64,000 nt of DNA from Natrononativus amylolyticus (GCF_024362525.1 NZ_CP101458.1:1426001-1490000); one strand, 5' to 3'; shown: positions 51,035-59,711, counted from the stretch's first letter. Made by a program: numbers and translations. Notes: generated from the letters alone by a model not told the origin.

Positions 51035-51080
51035 GGGAGTCCGTTTTCGAGCGTCGCCTGAGGGGAGTTCGTTTTCGAGC
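51035..51080. repeat. Two short direct repeats in the spacer before rpl12's end
   Basis: GGGAGTCCGTTTTCGAGC at 51035 and GGGAGTTCGTTTTCGAGC at 51063 are 28 bp apart. They contain T-runs and may help termination of the L12 transcript or of the permease promoter. The 191-bp spacer holds no gene. Confidence 0.4.
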
Positions 51081-51202
51081 CGCGCTCGAGAGTGGCCGTT
51101 TGAGCCGTGCTCGAGATGAGTGCTCCGTCCACCGCCGAGAGCCGGTGCTCGAGACGCGGCGTCGAAAGAACGGAAGATGTGTCGAAATCGTCGCGTTGCG
51201 GC

Positions 51203-51541
51203 TCAGCCGAAGAGTTCGCCGAGGCCCTCGCCGCCGGCGCTGTCGTCCTCGTCGTCCTCGTCGTCGTCCGTCGTGTCCGGAACGTCGCTGGTTTCTTCGG
51301 CTTCCTCCTCGCCCTCGTCACCGCCCGCGGCTGCGCCGCCTGCGGCGGCACCGGCAGCGGGGACGGCGGCGGCCTCGGAGACCGCCTCGTCGATGTCGAC
51401 GTCCTCGAGCGCGGCGACGAGCGCCTTGACGCGGGACTCCTCGACGTCGACGCCGGCGGCCTCGAGGACGCCGGTCAGGTTGTCTTCGTTGATCTCTTCG
51501 TCCGTCTCGTTCAGGATGAGTGCTGCGTATACGTATTCCAT
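51203..51541 (-). CDS. rpl12: Ribosomal protein L12 (P1/P2-type stalk protein)
   Basis: The 112-residue protein starts [20 protein letters not shown] and has the Ala/Gly-rich hinge ([15 protein letters not shown]). An acidic tail ends [12 protein letters not shown], the peptide that recruits translation factors. Several copies bind L10 as dimers. It lies 15 bp downstream of the L10 gene in the L1-L10-L12 operon. Confidence 0.94.
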   Translation of the reverse strand: MEYVYAALILNETDEEINEDNLTGVLEAAGVDVEESRVKALVAALEDVDIDEAVSEAAAVPAAGAAAGGAAAGGDEGEEEAEETSDVPDTTDDDEDDEDDSAGGEGLGELFG

Positions 51542-51556
51542 TGTTGTCTACCTCGA

Positions 51557-52588
51557 TTAGCCGAACATCGCACCGAGACCTGCCGCGCCGTCTTCGTCGT
51601 CTTCGTCGTCTTCGTCGTCGTCCGCGTCGGCTGCGTCGGTCTCGTCTTCGTCAGTCGATTCGTCCGCGTCGGGCTCGGCTGCGGGGGCAGCGGGCGCCTC
51701 GACGCCCTGGAGTTCTTCCGGGAGTGCCTCCTCGTCGTCGATTTGAGCGGCGAGCGCACGGAGCTGTGCGTCGGCCCTGCTGACGAGGTCGGGCATGAGC
51801 TCTTCGTCCTCGATGGCGGCCTGCAGGCCGAGGCTCTTGGCCTCGCCCGTGGCCTTCGCGATGAGCGTCGGCATCGTCGCCGCGGTCGGGAAGCTCGCGT
51901 TGACGGCGAGGTTCCGGGCGCGTGCGGCGGCCGTCGCCACGTCGCTCTCGTAGGCCTCGACGTCGATGTCGAGGTCCGCGGGGTCGAAGAGGACGCCCTC
52001 GGAGTACACCGCGCGGAGGTCGAGTCCGACCTCCTTCGGCTCGATGCCGAGCTCGTTGAGGACGTTCGCCAGGTCCTGGGAGACTTCCTCGCCGGCGTCT
52101 AACACCTGCGAATCCTCCATGACCTGAATCGAGCCGTCCTCGATCCGGGCGTTGGCGCCGATCTGCTGGAGTTCGCCGACGAACGGCCCCGGGTCGACGC
52201 CCGTGTCCCCTTCGGGGATCACGATGTCGTTGGGGGCGATTTCGCCCGCGCCGATCGGAGCCGGCGTCTTCGACGCCTCGAGTTCCTTGTACAGCGCGAA
52301 CGGGTTGTCGTTCGTGGCGATGATGCCGACCTGTCCCTCGACTTCCTCGACGAGGTCGTCGAGGCCGGCGTCGGAGAGCGCGCGAACCTGCAGCGTGTTG
52401 CGGCTCACGCGCAAGCGAGCGATGTCGTGGAGCTCGCGGCGCATGTCCTGGAGCTGCTTGCTCGGAATGCCGGTGATACCGACGATGCCGATGCTCTCGT
52501 ACTCCTCGATGAGGGCCTCGAGTTCGCCGACCTCCTCCTTTTTCCACTGGGGAAGGTTCTCGGTCTTGCGTTCTGCTTCGGCGCTCAT
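51557..52588 (-). CDS. rpl10: Ribosomal protein L10 (P0)
   Basis: The 343-residue archaeal P0/L10 has its RNA-binding N-terminal domain ([34 protein letters not shown]). An insertion domain ([20 protein letters not shown]) and the helices that bind L12 dimers follow. An acidic tail ends AGLGAMFG, like L12's tail. It anchors the stalk to 23S rRNA. One base separates it from the L1 stop, indicating coupling. Confidence 0.94.
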   Translation of the reverse strand: MSAEAERKTENLPQWKKEEVGELEALIEEYESIGIVGITGIPSKQLQDMRRELHDIARLRVSRNTLQVRALSDAGLDDLVEEVEGQVGIIATNDNPFALYKELEASKTPAPIGAGEIAPNDIVIPEGDTGVDPGPFVGELQQIGANARIEDGSIQVMEDSQVLDAGEEVSQDLANVLNELGIEPKEVGLDLRAVYSEGVLFDPADLDIDVEAYESDVATAAARARNLAVNASFPTAATMPTLIAKATGEAKSLGLQAAIEDEELMPDLVSRADAQLRALAAQIDDEEALPEELQGVEAPAAPAAEPDADESTDEDETDAADADDDEDDEDDEDGAAGLGAMFG

Positions 52589-52589
52589 C

Positions 52590-53222
52590 TCAGGCCACCT
52601 CCACGGACGGGCCCATCGTCGTCTTCACGTAGACGGAGTCGATGTTCTGTGGCCCTTTTTCCAGGTCCGCGTGCAGACGGCGGAGGATGACGTCGATGTT
52701 GTCGGCGATCTCCTCCGCGTTCATGTCTTCGGCGCCCACGCGCGTGTGGAACGTCCGACGGTCGCGCGAGCGGATCTGCACGGTGTTCTTGAGTCTGTTG
52801 ACGGTCTCGACGACGTCGTCGTCGGGACTGAGGGGGTCCGGCATCTTCCCCCGGGGACCGAGAATGGTACCCAGGTGCCGGGCGATATCTTGCATCATCG
52901 CCTCCTCGGCGATGAAGAAGTCCGTCTCGTCTGCGAGGTCTTTGGCCTCGTCGTCGTCCAGATCGGCCACGTCACTGCTCGAGAGCACCTGGTCCGCGAC
53001 CTCTTCGGCGCGGACGGCGGTTTCTCCCTCTGCAATGACGATAATCTGTGTCTCCTGGCCGGTTCCGGACGGCAGGACGACGGACTCGTCGACACGGTTC
53101 GACGGTTCGTTGAGGTCGAGATCGCGCAGGTTGATCGCGAGGTCCACCGTCTCGGTAAAGTTCCGTTCGGGCGCGTCCTCGAGTGCGCGAGTGACCGCTG
53201 TTTCGATTTCCGAATCTGCCAT
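52590..53222 (-). CDS. rpl1: Ribosomal protein L1
   Basis: The 210-residue protein has the two-domain L1 fold: [40 protein letters not shown], and domain II with [20 protein letters not shown] and [13 protein letters not shown]. It binds 23S rRNA and, in archaea, represses its own operon by binding the mRNA leader. GGAGG stands before the ATG at 53222. A TATA box (minus-strand GGGTTTAAG, 53310-53318) gives a leader of about 65 bases. Unlike in bacteria, L11 is transcribed separately. Confidence 0.94.
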   Translation of the reverse strand: MADSEIETAVTRALEDAPERNFTETVDLAINLRDLDLNEPSNRVDESVVLPSGTGQETQIIVIAEGETAVRAEEVADQVLSSSDVADLDDDEAKDLADETDFFIAEEAMMQDIARHLGTILGPRGKMPDPLSPDDDVVETVNRLKNTVQIRSRDRRTFHTRVGAEDMNAEEIADNIDVILRRLHADLEKGPQNIDSVYVKTTMGPSVEVA

Positions 53223-53267
53223 CGTTCACCTCCGTAGTACGCAGGGTTGCTCCTACGGGTCAGTGAA

Positions 53268-53283
53268 ACAGGCATCCGCCTGT
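53268..53283 (-). promoter_or_regulatory. Leader hairpin of the L1 operon, candidate L1 binding site
   Basis: On the minus strand ACAGGC and GCCTGT pair perfectly around GGAT, close to the predicted 5' end of the mRNA. Archaeal L1 autoregulation uses a leader element resembling its 23S site, with a G-rich loop near a GGAUGC-like run. The position and sequence fit but binding is not shown. Confidence 0.5.
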
Positions 53284-53486
53284 CTCCTTTGAACGGAGTG
53301 TCATGGCGAACTTAAACCCGTCGAAGCAGTCGCTCGTGTGTCAGTCGGTTTCCCGGTCGGACGCCAGTTGCGCATTTTCTGGCCGACCGTGCAGTTGTCC
53401 ACCTCCGGACGGCCACGACGCTCGAGGCGTTCGAACTCTCGCTGTAGACCGTACTCTCGAGCGGAAAGGGCGTACCCGAAGCGGCA

Positions 53487-53540
53487 CCCTCTCGAGTGAG
53501 ACGAAAGCGGCGCCCCCTCTCGAGTGAGATAAAAACGGCG
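53487..53540. repeat. Two 26-bp direct repeats before the amphi-Trp gene's end
   Basis: CCCTCTCGAGTGAGACGAAA-type sequence at 53487 and CCCTCTCGAGTGAGATAAAA at 53515 are 28 bases apart with four mismatches; both continue into CGGCG. The 321-bp gap otherwise contains only the L1 promoter and leader. Confidence 0.6.
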
Positions 53541-53543
53541 TCG

Positions 53544-53813
53544 CTACCGCTCGGGGAGGGGTTCCTCGTCGTCGCCGCGCATCCACTCGAGTTCGAACTC
53601 GATGCTCCGTTCGACGCCCCCGTCGTCGGATTCGTCCTCGATTTCGACCTCGAACTCGATCGTCTCCGGCGGGTTGACGACGACGGTGTCGTCGCCGACG
53701 GCGAACTCGATCTCGTCGTCGCCCCTGAGGTTCTCGGCGAACGCCTCGAGGTGGTCTGCGATCTCTGCACGGCTCAGGTCCTGTTCGTACTCGAGTTCGG
53801 TTTCTTCGGACAT
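53544..53813 (-). CDS. Amphi-Trp domain protein (89 aa)
   Basis: The small acidic protein has the amphi-Trp pattern: ELEYEQDLSRAEIADHLEAF, LRGDDEIEFAVGDDTVVVNP and a final strand with ERSIEFELEWMRGDD. The domain is found alone or fused to membrane parts in archaea and some bacteria; its function is unknown. It stands between L1 and L11 on the same strand, an insertion in the ribosomal gene order. Confidence 0.78.
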   Translation of the reverse strand: MSEETELEYEQDLSRAEIADHLEAFAENLRGDDEIEFAVGDDTVVVNPPETIEFEVEIEDESDDGGVERSIEFELEWMRGDDEEPLPER

Positions 53814-53940
53814 ACGACCGACAGTACACCGTACGGCTCCCTAAAGCTATACCCGGAAACTGAGGTCGTCGACTTCGGCGAGTAACCACCCGCGATTAGT
53901 CACCGAAATACATTTCTAATATAGATTCTATGTTACAGAT

Positions 53941-54537
53941 ATGCGGCCACTAACGTTATATTTGATGGGGAGCGACCCGACTGGATCGCCGGTCACCCAT
54001 CGGGGACTGGTAGAAGGGTATCAGGGGCTCTCGACGCCCGAAACGATGGTTGTACACGGGTTGGCAACGCTCGTTCTCGGGGCGCTGGTCCTTGGCTTGC
54101 TTCCGGGGTACGGAACGAACACGCTCGGGGTCTCGCGGCGGAGTCCGATAATCTCCCTCTGTATCGGTCTCCCCGGTGCGACGGTCCTGGTCGGACTGCT
54201 CGCGACGGGCGTGTTGATCAGCGGAACGAACCTCGGCGTCTTCTTCGGAATGCCTCTCGTCGTCCTCACGGTGACGCTGTTACCGGCCTGGACCGCGCTC
54301 GGTTACATCGCGTTCGGTGCCGCCATCGCACACCGGATCGGCGTCGAAGCGCTGTGGGCGTGGGTCGTCGCTGGCGCCGCGTTGAGCGCGCTCTTCACGG
54401 CGGTCCCCGTCGTCTTCCTCGCGGCGACTTCGCTCGCGGCCGCCGTCGGCGTCGGTGCCGGCGTTCGCGGGTTGATCGGCGGCGGTGGACTCGGCTACCG
54501 GGAGGAGCGGGTGGTTCCGCCGGCTGAAAAGGTCTGA
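53941..54537 (+). CDS. Haloarchaeal membrane protein of unknown function (198 aa)
   Basis: The protein has five hydrophobic helices (for example TMVVHGLATLVLGALVLGLL, PGATVLVGLLATGVLI and WVVAGAALSALFTAVPVVFL). Short basic loops and a C-terminal tail follow (GYREERVVPPAEKV). The ATG at 53941 lies in an AT-rich stretch with TATA-like TTCTAATATAG about 25 bases upstream, suggesting leaderless expression. It is inserted on the opposite strand between L1 and L11. I do not recognise the family. Confidence 0.65.
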   Translation: MRPLTLYLMGSDPTGSPVTHRGLVEGYQGLSTPETMVVHGLATLVLGALVLGLLPGYGTNTLGVSRRSPIISLCIGLPGATVLVGLLATGVLISGTNLGVFFGMPLVVLTVTLLPAWTALGYIAFGAAIAHRIGVEALWAWVVAGAALSALFTAVPVVFLAATSLAAAVGVGAGVRGLIGGGGLGYREERVVPPAEKV

Positions 54538-54638
54538 TACTGCGGTCGTTTTCGCTCTGGCTCTGCTCGAGTCTCGAGAGTACCGACTCCCGTCGGGCGT
54601 CGATACCGTCGAAAAGTGGTCGAGAGGAACTTCGAAGC

Positions 54639-55115
54639 TTACTCGGCGAGGGCGTCGTCGTACTCGCCGTCGTCGACTTTCGCCTTGAACTCGCGGGCGT
54701 CGACGCCCTCGATGGTGACGCCCATCGAGGCGCAGGTGCCGACGACTTCCTTGGCCGCGTTCTTCGTGTCGTAGGCGAGCAGGTCCGGCTTCTTCTGTTC
54801 GGCGATCTTCTTGACCTGGTCGATCGAGAGGTCGGCGACGAAGTCCTTCTGGGGCTCGCCGCTCCCGGTGTCGAAACCGGCCTCGTCCTTGACGAGCGCG
54901 GCCGTCGGCGGAACACCGACGTCGATGCTGTAGGAGCCGTCGTCCTCGTAGTCGACGGTGACCGGTACTTCGGTGCCGTCGAACGCGGCGGTCTGTTCGT
55001 TGATGTCGTTGACGACCGCCTGCACGTCGACGGGCGTCGGTCCGAGCTCGGGGCCGAGCGGCGGGCCAGGATTGGCCTGCCCGCCCGGGACGAGCACTTC
55101 GATGGTTCCAGCCAT
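54639..55115 (-). CDS. rpl11: Ribosomal protein L11
   Basis: The 158-residue protein begins AGTIEVLVPGGQANPGPPLG, the conserved N-terminal domain that contacts the GTPase centre. The RNA-binding C-terminal domain has VKKIAEQKKPDLLAYDTKNA and EVVGTCASMGVTIEG. It forms the stalk base with L10. The gene is monocistronic here, separated from L1 by two unrelated genes and about 1.4 kb. Confidence 0.94.
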   Translation of the reverse strand: MAGTIEVLVPGGQANPGPPLGPELGPTPVDVQAVVNDINEQTAAFDGTEVPVTVDYEDDGSYSIDVGVPPTAALVKDEAGFDTGSGEPQKDFVADLSIDQVKKIAEQKKPDLLAYDTKNAAKEVVGTCASMGVTIEGVDAREFKAKVDDGEYDDALAE

Positions 55116-55252
55116 ATCTCACAGAACCCGCGCGCGAGTTTTAAGGGTTGCTTTTTCGGGCAGTCGACGGGAGTCGACGACGACGGCGGTTTTCCCGCCG
55201 GTGACGGACGTGCGGCCGGCGTCGAACGCTCGTGCGTTGCCGTCGCGTCGAC

Positions 55253-55555
55253 CTACCGAACGCTCGTGTCCCGCCACTCGGCGAACGGCTCGAGGACGTG
55301 GTCCTCGTCGAAGCGCTCGATGCACGGGACGTCGTGCGGGTGGATCTCCCGGACCCGGTCGACCAGGTCGGGGTACGCCTCGGCGGTCGTCTTCGCCAGG
55401 AGGAGCGCCTCCTCGTCGCGGTGGATCTCGCCCTCCCACCGGTACGTCGATTTCGTTGGAAGCCGATTGACGCAGGCGGCGAGTCGTTCCTCGAGAAGCG
55501 TCTCGACCAGCGTCTCGGCTGCCTCCGGCGGGGTCGTGATGTACACAGTCGGCAT
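55253..55555 (-). CDS. cutA: CutA1-family divalent-ion tolerance protein
   Basis: The 100-residue protein matches CutA1: PTVYITTPPEAAETLVETLL, LAACVNRLPTKSTYRWEGEI, and HPHDVPCIERF. It folds like PII and forms trimers; a copper-tolerance link in E. coli is debated, and the archaeal role is unknown. It lies next to the left origin box pair. Confidence 0.9.
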   Translation of the reverse strand: MPTVYITTPPEAAETLVETLLEERLAACVNRLPTKSTYRWEGEIHRDEEALLLAKTTAEAYPDLVDRVREIHPHDVPCIERFDEDHVLEPFAEWRDTSVR

Positions 55556-55670
55556 GGTATCGGCCGGGACTACGGGCCGGCAGCAAAAAAGCGTGGACGG
55601 CCACCGCCGGAGCGGGTCCGTGGCGACGGCCGAGGCTCTGCGAAGGTGATGCGGATGGATCTCCCGACCC

Positions 55671-55697
55671 CTCCCACCCCACCGTGTCGAGTGTTTC
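55671..55697 (+). repeat. Origin recognition box, left copy 1
   Basis: CCCACCCCACCGTGTCGAGT, with flanking CT and GTTTC, is the haloarchaeal ORB with its C/G-string. It lies downstream of orc1/cdc6, in the same orientation as the next copy. Confidence 0.85.
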
Positions 55698-55790
55698 TCC
55701 GGTGAGAGAGTCGGGGTCCGAGCTGGATTCGTTCCCCGAGGAAGTGTGCCACGTCGAATCGTCCTGCCGCCTCGAGCGAGCTACGCCGGA

Positions 55791-55818
55791 CCCTCCCACC
55801 CCACCGTGTCGAGTGTTC
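55791..55818 (+). repeat. Origin recognition box, left copy 2
   Basis: CCCACCCCACCGTGTCGAGT is repeated here 120 bp after copy 1, identical through 22 bases. The 323-bp cutA-orc1 spacer holds only these two boxes. Confidence 0.85.
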
Positions 55819-55878
55819 GGGAGAACGGAGACGAGGAGAGAGAAAGAGTGCCGCGAATAGAGAGAGCCGCGAAGGGAG

Positions 55879-57105
55879 TCAGTGGAGACCGCGGCGCTTC
55901 GCGGTCCGAACCGCGTCGACCGAGAGATCCACGTCGTCGAGGCCGTCGACGACGTCGAGTGCGAGTTCGAGGGTGACGTCGAGGTCGTACTCGTAGTACT
56001 GACCACCCGAACGACCGTGGTTTCTCGTGTACCGCTTCAGAATGCCTTGCATCGCGAGGTCGGCGAGGTGGTCGTGCATTCGCCGGCGGACGAGCGGTTT
56101 CGTTCCGAACCGCTCTGCGATCTCGGAGTACTGAGGGTAGATTTCGCGGACTCGAGCCGGCGTCTCCTCTTCGATCGCGAGGCTGAGTGCGGCGGCGAGC
56201 GAGAGGTGGCCGTGGCGGGTGAGCTCCATCATCCCCTGTCTGATCTGGCCGCGCTCGAGGGCCTGCTGGGCGTCTCGAACGTGCGTTTCGGTGATCGTCG
56301 TCTCGTCCTCCGAGCGGGTGATGTCGCCCGCTTTGTAGAGCAGATCGAGCGCCTGACGCGCGCTGCCGGTGTCCTGGGCGGCGAGCGCGGCACACAGCGA
56401 GAGGACGTTATCGCCGTAGGCGGCGTCGTATAGCGCGTTCCCGGCGCGCTGCTCGAGGATCGCCTGTAGCTCCCCGGCGGTGTACGGCGGGAAGTGAACT
56501 TCCTCCTCGCAGAGGGTGTCTTTGACCTTCGGCGAGAGGCTGTCGTGGAAGCTGAGGTCGTTGCTGATGCCGATGATCCCGGGTTTGACGTCCGAGAGGT
56601 AGCCGTTCGCTCGCGCCCGCGGGAGTTCGTAGAGGATGCCGTCGTCGTTGCCGATGTGATCGATCTCGTCCAGGACGATGAGGACCGTGCCGCCGATCGA
56701 CTCGAGTTCGTCGTACAGCATGTCGAAGATCGTCTGCCGGGGGTAGCCGGTGGTGCTGATCTGCCGTCCCGGCGGGCGGAGTTCGTTGACGAGGTTGGCC
56801 GCGACCTGGTACGACGATGAGAGGTTGTTGCAGTTCAGCCAGACGACCGTGAGCTCGACGTCGTCGTAGGCGTCGACGTCGCGCTCGAGGTGCGAGAGGA
56901 GATAGCGCGTTACGGCGGTCTTTCCGACGCCCGCCTTGCCGTATAAAAAGAGATTTCGCGGCTGTGCGCCGTTGATCACGGGCTGGAGGGTCGCCATGTA
57001 GGCGTCGATCTCCTCGTCTCGCTCCTGGATGGACTCCGGCTGGTAGTCCTCCCGCAGGACGTCCTCGTCGGAGAAGATCGACGTGTCCCGATCGAAGAGC
57101 GGCAT
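55879..57105 (-). CDS. orc1: Orc1/Cdc6 replication initiator
   Basis: The 408-residue AAA+ protein has Walker A GKAGVGKT at residues 56-63, Walker [11 protein letters not shown], and sensor motifs in [10 protein letters not shown] and [14 protein letters not shown]-terminal winged helix includes [20 protein letters not shown]. It binds the ORB sequences on either side and loads the helicase at the origin. The start at 57105 ([11 protein letters not shown]) is preferred; the longer frame includes promoter DNA. A TATA box (minus-strand TTTTATATATT, 57128-57138) about 27 bases upstream predicts a leaderless mRNA, with a partial ORB just upstream for likely autoregulation. Confidence 0.93.
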   Translation of the reverse strand: MPLFDRDTSIFSDEDVLREDYQPESIQERDEEIDAYMATLQPVINGAQPRNLFLYGKAGVGKTAVTRYLLSHLERDVDAYDDVELTVVWLNCNNLSSSYQVAANLVNELRPPGRQISTTGYPRQTIFDMLYDELESIGGTVLIVLDEIDHIGNDDGILYELPRARANGYLSDVKPGIIGISNDLSFHDSLSPKVKDTLCEEEVHFPPYTAGELQAILEQRAGNALYDAAYGDNVLSLCAALAAQDTGSARQALDLLYKAGDITRSEDETTITETHVRDAQQALERGQIRQGMMELTRHGHLSLAAALSLAIEEETPARVREIYPQYSEIAERFGTKPLVRRRMHDHLADLAMQGILKRYTRNHGRSGGQYYEYDLDVTLELALDVVDGLDDVDLSVDAVRTAKRRGLH

Positions 57106-57182
57106 GTGTTCCACTCGGACGTCAACAATATATAAAACCACCGTGTCGTGTGTGTCATGTGTTCCGATATGATGGGCGTCCA

Positions 57183-57206
57183 CCCACCCCACTCTGTCGA
57201 GTGTTC
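57183..57206 (+). repeat. Origin recognition box, upstream of orc1
   Basis: CACCCCACTCTGTCGAGTGT differs from the consensus by one or two bases (CTCTG for CCGTG). Same orientation as the left boxes. Confidence 0.8.
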
Positions 57207-57480
57207 CTATCGGTACACTGTGGGTGTCTCGTGGTGTTTCCGGTAGGGCCGTAATGGTGTTTCGGTTTCGCGTCTCGAGCCATGCGAACCGACCTAGAAA
57301 CGAACCGAATCAGATTGATGAACAGAAACCAATTCATCTCCAGAAAACAGATCGTCGAGATACGGAATGTCGAGATACGGAATACTGTGCCGCACTGTGA
57401 AATACTGTGACGCATGACGGACTGTGAAGGTAAACGAACGGAATCGTAGCTGATCTTTGTCCTCCGGTGCCCGTCGCAAG

Positions 57481-57500
57481 AACACTGGACGCGGTGGGGT
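57481..57500 (-). repeat. Origin recognition box, divergent copy
   Basis: AACACTGGACGCGGTGGGGT matches the reverse-oriented box with two changes inside the core. It starts the right-hand cluster. Confidence 0.7.
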
Positions 57501-57538
57501 CTCGGTGTGCGCTACGGCCCCGACGGGTGGTCTCGTAC

Positions 57539-57560
57539 AAACACTCGACACGGTGGGGTG
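57539..57560 (-). repeat. Origin recognition box, right copy
   Basis: ACACTCGACACGGTGGGGTG is a perfect box in reverse orientation, 40 bp beyond the divergent copy. Confidence 0.85.
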
Positions 57561-57621
57561 AGTGGGTAGAGTGAAAGGAGGGGAGTGAGGGGATTCGCTA
57601 CCGCCCCCGTCGGACCCGCCA

Positions 57622-57652
57622 CCAGAACACTCGACACGGTGGGGTGGGGAGG
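57622..57652 (-). repeat. Origin recognition box, right-most copy
   Basis: ACACTCGACACGGTGGGGTG with an extended G-string (GGGGAGGG) marks the outer right edge of the origin. Confidence 0.85.
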
Positions 57653-57730
57653 GATCGCAACCCCCTCACACGGCGGAGTGGATCATCACAGACGACTGAA
57701 TTACGAGATCAGGGTCACGGACTCGTCAGA

Positions 57731-57792
57731 AAACTTGTGATGGGTCGAGACGCACGGCGAGAAACTTGTGACGGGTCGAGACGCACGGCGAA
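57731..57792. repeat. 31-bp tandem duplication next to the HEWD gene
   Basis: Two 31-bp units starting AAACTTGTGATGGGTCGAGA (57731) and AAACTTGTGACGGGTCGAGA (57762) differ at one or two positions. They lie just downstream of the HEWD-family gene, within 80 bp of the origin edge. Confidence 0.8.
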
Positions 57793-57805
57793 CTCGAGAC
57801 GGTTT

Positions 57806-57991
57806 TCAGGAGCCGTCGATCGGGTTGAACGTGCCGTTGATGTCCCACTCGTGGATACAGTGGGCGTTTCCGGTTAGCTTCCGATCGTCCTCTCGAGCGA
57901 TCTGCCAGGCGTCGAGTTGCTCGTCCCAGCGTTCGGTTCGGCCGCATCGCTCGCAGACGCGGGTAGTCGGCTTGTGAAGTCGTACACTCAT
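57806..57991 (-). CDS. HEWD-family small zinc protein (61 aa)
   Basis: The protein has a CxxC pair (CERCGRTERWDEQLDAW), one more cysteine in HCIHEWDINGTFNP, and the HEWD signature that names the family, seen near haloarchaeal origins. It is cytoplasmic and probably binds zinc. A TATA box (minus-strand TTATATGTG, 58013-58021) lies 26 bases before the ATG. Function unknown. It follows pckA on the same strand, 172 bp away. Confidence 0.75.
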   Translation of the reverse strand: MSVRLHKPTTRVCERCGRTERWDEQLDAWQIAREDDRKLTGNAHCIHEWDINGTFNPIDGS

Positions 57992-58163
57992 TGCCGGGTA
58001 TGTGAACTACACACATATAACGGTGTTCCTGCTCGGCAAACTCTGCCGTGGACACGGGCGCGTTTCGGACCGAACGACCAGTTCTTCGGCTCAGATCAAA
58101 CGACCCGGTCTGGTGCTGGTGATCAGTTCTTCGGAGCCGATTGACGGTGGCGACTCCGTTCGC

Positions 58164-59675
58164 TCAGTACACCGCGTCCCTGATCTCGGGATCGAGCCGG
58201 TCGAACGACTCGAGGTACTCCCGTCGCTCGCGCCGGAGTGTCGCGGCGGCATTGTCGTAGTCGTCGACGTGGTCGGGGACGGCGTACTGGTCGATGTCGA
58301 TTCCCGGAACGCTCGCGGGAATCGTCAGCCCGGTTCGTTCGTCGCGTGTCCACTCGATGGTGCCGCGAGCGGCCTCCGTGAGGATCGTCACGGACTCCCT
58401 GACGCCGACGTCATTCGACTCGTCGCCGAGGTAGCCGGTATTGATGACGTAGCAGTCGACGTCGAGCGCCGCGATGAGATCGCGGAAGGCGTTCCCCTCC
58501 TCACCCTGCGGGCCGACGATGAACGGGTTCGTGCCGACGACGCGGATCGACTCGCCGGCGCGCTCCGGGTCGCCGGCGCTCGTCTCGATCGACTCGCCGA
58601 GCATGAACGCGACCGCCGCCTGCTCCTCGTCGAGTTTCGCGACCGGCGGCATCAGCGGGTTCCGCGTGATGAAAAACACCTGATCGACCCGATCGAGGTC
58701 GATCTCGGGATCGGCGCTCTCGAGTTCGTCGCGCTGGACGATCGCCCGCGAGTTCGCGGTGTACCGATCCGAATCGAAGTCGACCGAGCCGTCGGCGTCG
58801 ACGTCGACGTTCTCGAGGATCGCGGAGTCGGCGGTCGCCGCGCGGTAGAGGCCGGGCTGTTCGTCCTCGGAGAGGCCGATGGTCTTGATGAACAGTCCCT
58901 GCCCCTCGCTGCCGGCGACGGAGCCGTCGGGCAACAGCGCGCAGACGTCGTCCTGCAGCATGACCGCGTCTTCGGGCTCCTCGAGCCAGCAGCCGTGTGA
59001 GGTAAGCGTCGATTTCCCGGTCGCCGAGAGCCCCATGAACAGCTGGCCGACGATTCGCATCTCGCCGTCGCCGTCTCGGACGCGAACGCGCTTGCTGCCG
59101 GCGTGCAGGCCGAGCCCGCCGAGTTGCTTCACCCGGTACATGAACAGCCTGAGGAAGGACTTCTTCGCCTCGCCGGTGTAGTCGCTGCCGAGGACGGCCG
59201 TGAACCCGTCGTCGGGGAGGACGCGAATCGCGGTCTCGTCGTGATCGGGGAGCTGGATCGTGTACAGGTCGGGCTCTCGCCCGTCGGTCGGTTCGAACAG
59301 GTTCGCCCAGGCGAGGGCGATCCGGGCGTACTCGACGGGAACGAACAGCCGACAGCAGAACGTCGCATCGGGGTGGCGGCCCATCAGGCGGTCCATACAG
59401 AGCATCTCGCGCTCGGACGCCGTGTCGACGGCCCGGTCGACGATTGCGTAATCGTCGGGACCGAACTCGTCGTCGATGTCGTTTTTCGTCAGATCCGCGC
59501 TGCGCGAGCGGAACTCGCTGACGTACGACGGCGACCCGAACTCGGTCTTCGTCTCGTCGGGCGTCGCGAGTTCGCGCAACTCCGCGAGCGACGGATTGTG
59601 ACGGACGTTCGGTGCGCGCGCTGGATCGGGAAGCCGGCGGACCGGTGAGGGGGGCTCCGTCCCGGTTTCGGACAT
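58164..59675 (-). CDS. pckA: Phosphoenolpyruvate carboxykinase (ATP)
   Basis: The 503-residue enzyme has the ATP-type PEPCK signatures: the P-loop GLSATGKST at residues 215-223, VMLQDDVCALLPDGSVAGSE with metal ligands, YTANSRAIVQRDELES, and VDQVFFITRNPLMPPVAKLD. It makes PEP from oxaloacetate in gluconeogenesis. An unusual GYLGDESNDVGVRESVTIL segment replaces the common C-terminal loop, as in other haloarchaea. A TATA-like GTTTATGTATC (minus strand, 59700-59711) precedes the ATG at 59675 by about 30 bases. Confidence 0.92.
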   Translation of the reverse strand: MSETGTEPPSPVRRLPDPARAPNVRHNPSLAELRELATPDETKTEFGSPSYVSEFRSRSADLTKNDIDDEFGPDDYAIVDRAVDTASEREMLCMDRLMGRHPDATFCCRLFVPVEYARIALAWANLFEPTDGREPDLYTIQLPDHDETAIRVLPDDGFTAVLGSDYTGEAKKSFLRLFMYRVKQLGGLGLHAGSKRVRVRDGDGEMRIVGQLFMGLSATGKSTLTSHGCWLEEPEDAVMLQDDVCALLPDGSVAGSEGQGLFIKTIGLSEDEQPGLYRAATADSAILENVDVDADGSVDFDSDRYTANSRAIVQRDELESADPEIDLDRVDQVFFITRNPLMPPVAKLDEEQAAVAFMLGESIETSAGDPERAGESIRVVGTNPFIVGPQGEEGNAFRDLIAALDVDCYVINTGYLGDESNDVGVRESVTILTEAARGTIEWTRDERTGLTIPASVPGIDIDQYAVPDHVDDYDNAAATLRRERREYLESFDRLDPEIRDAVY

Positions 59676-59699
59676 ACAGTGGACCCACCATCACCCTGA

Positions 59700-59711
59700 T
59701 ACATAAACCCG
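59700..59711 (-). promoter_or_regulatory. TATA box for pckA
   Basis: Minus-strand GGTTTATGTATC is centred about 30 bases before the ATG at 59675, fitting a leaderless or near-leaderless transcript. Confidence 0.55.

Larger units (their letters stand above)
57106..57655. other. Replication origin (oriC, Orc1/Cdc6-associated)
   Basis: This intergenic block upstream of orc1/cdc6 contains a partial ORB at 57136-57152 and an ORB at 57183-57206 (CCACTCTGTCGAGTGTTCC). A lower-GC core at about 57290-57430 includes a 15-bp perfect tandem duplication, GTCGAGATACGGAAT, at 57354 and 57369. Three boxes then lie in reverse orientation at 57481, 57539 and 57622. Inverted ORBs flanking an AT-richer unwinding element next to the initiator gene are the known haloarchaeal oriC layout. 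No gene is convincing in this block. Confidence 0.9.

Noticed and set aside
57155-57415. Possible small gene in the origin region
   Set aside because: The frame crosses an ORB and the AT-rich core and shows no coding-like composition.
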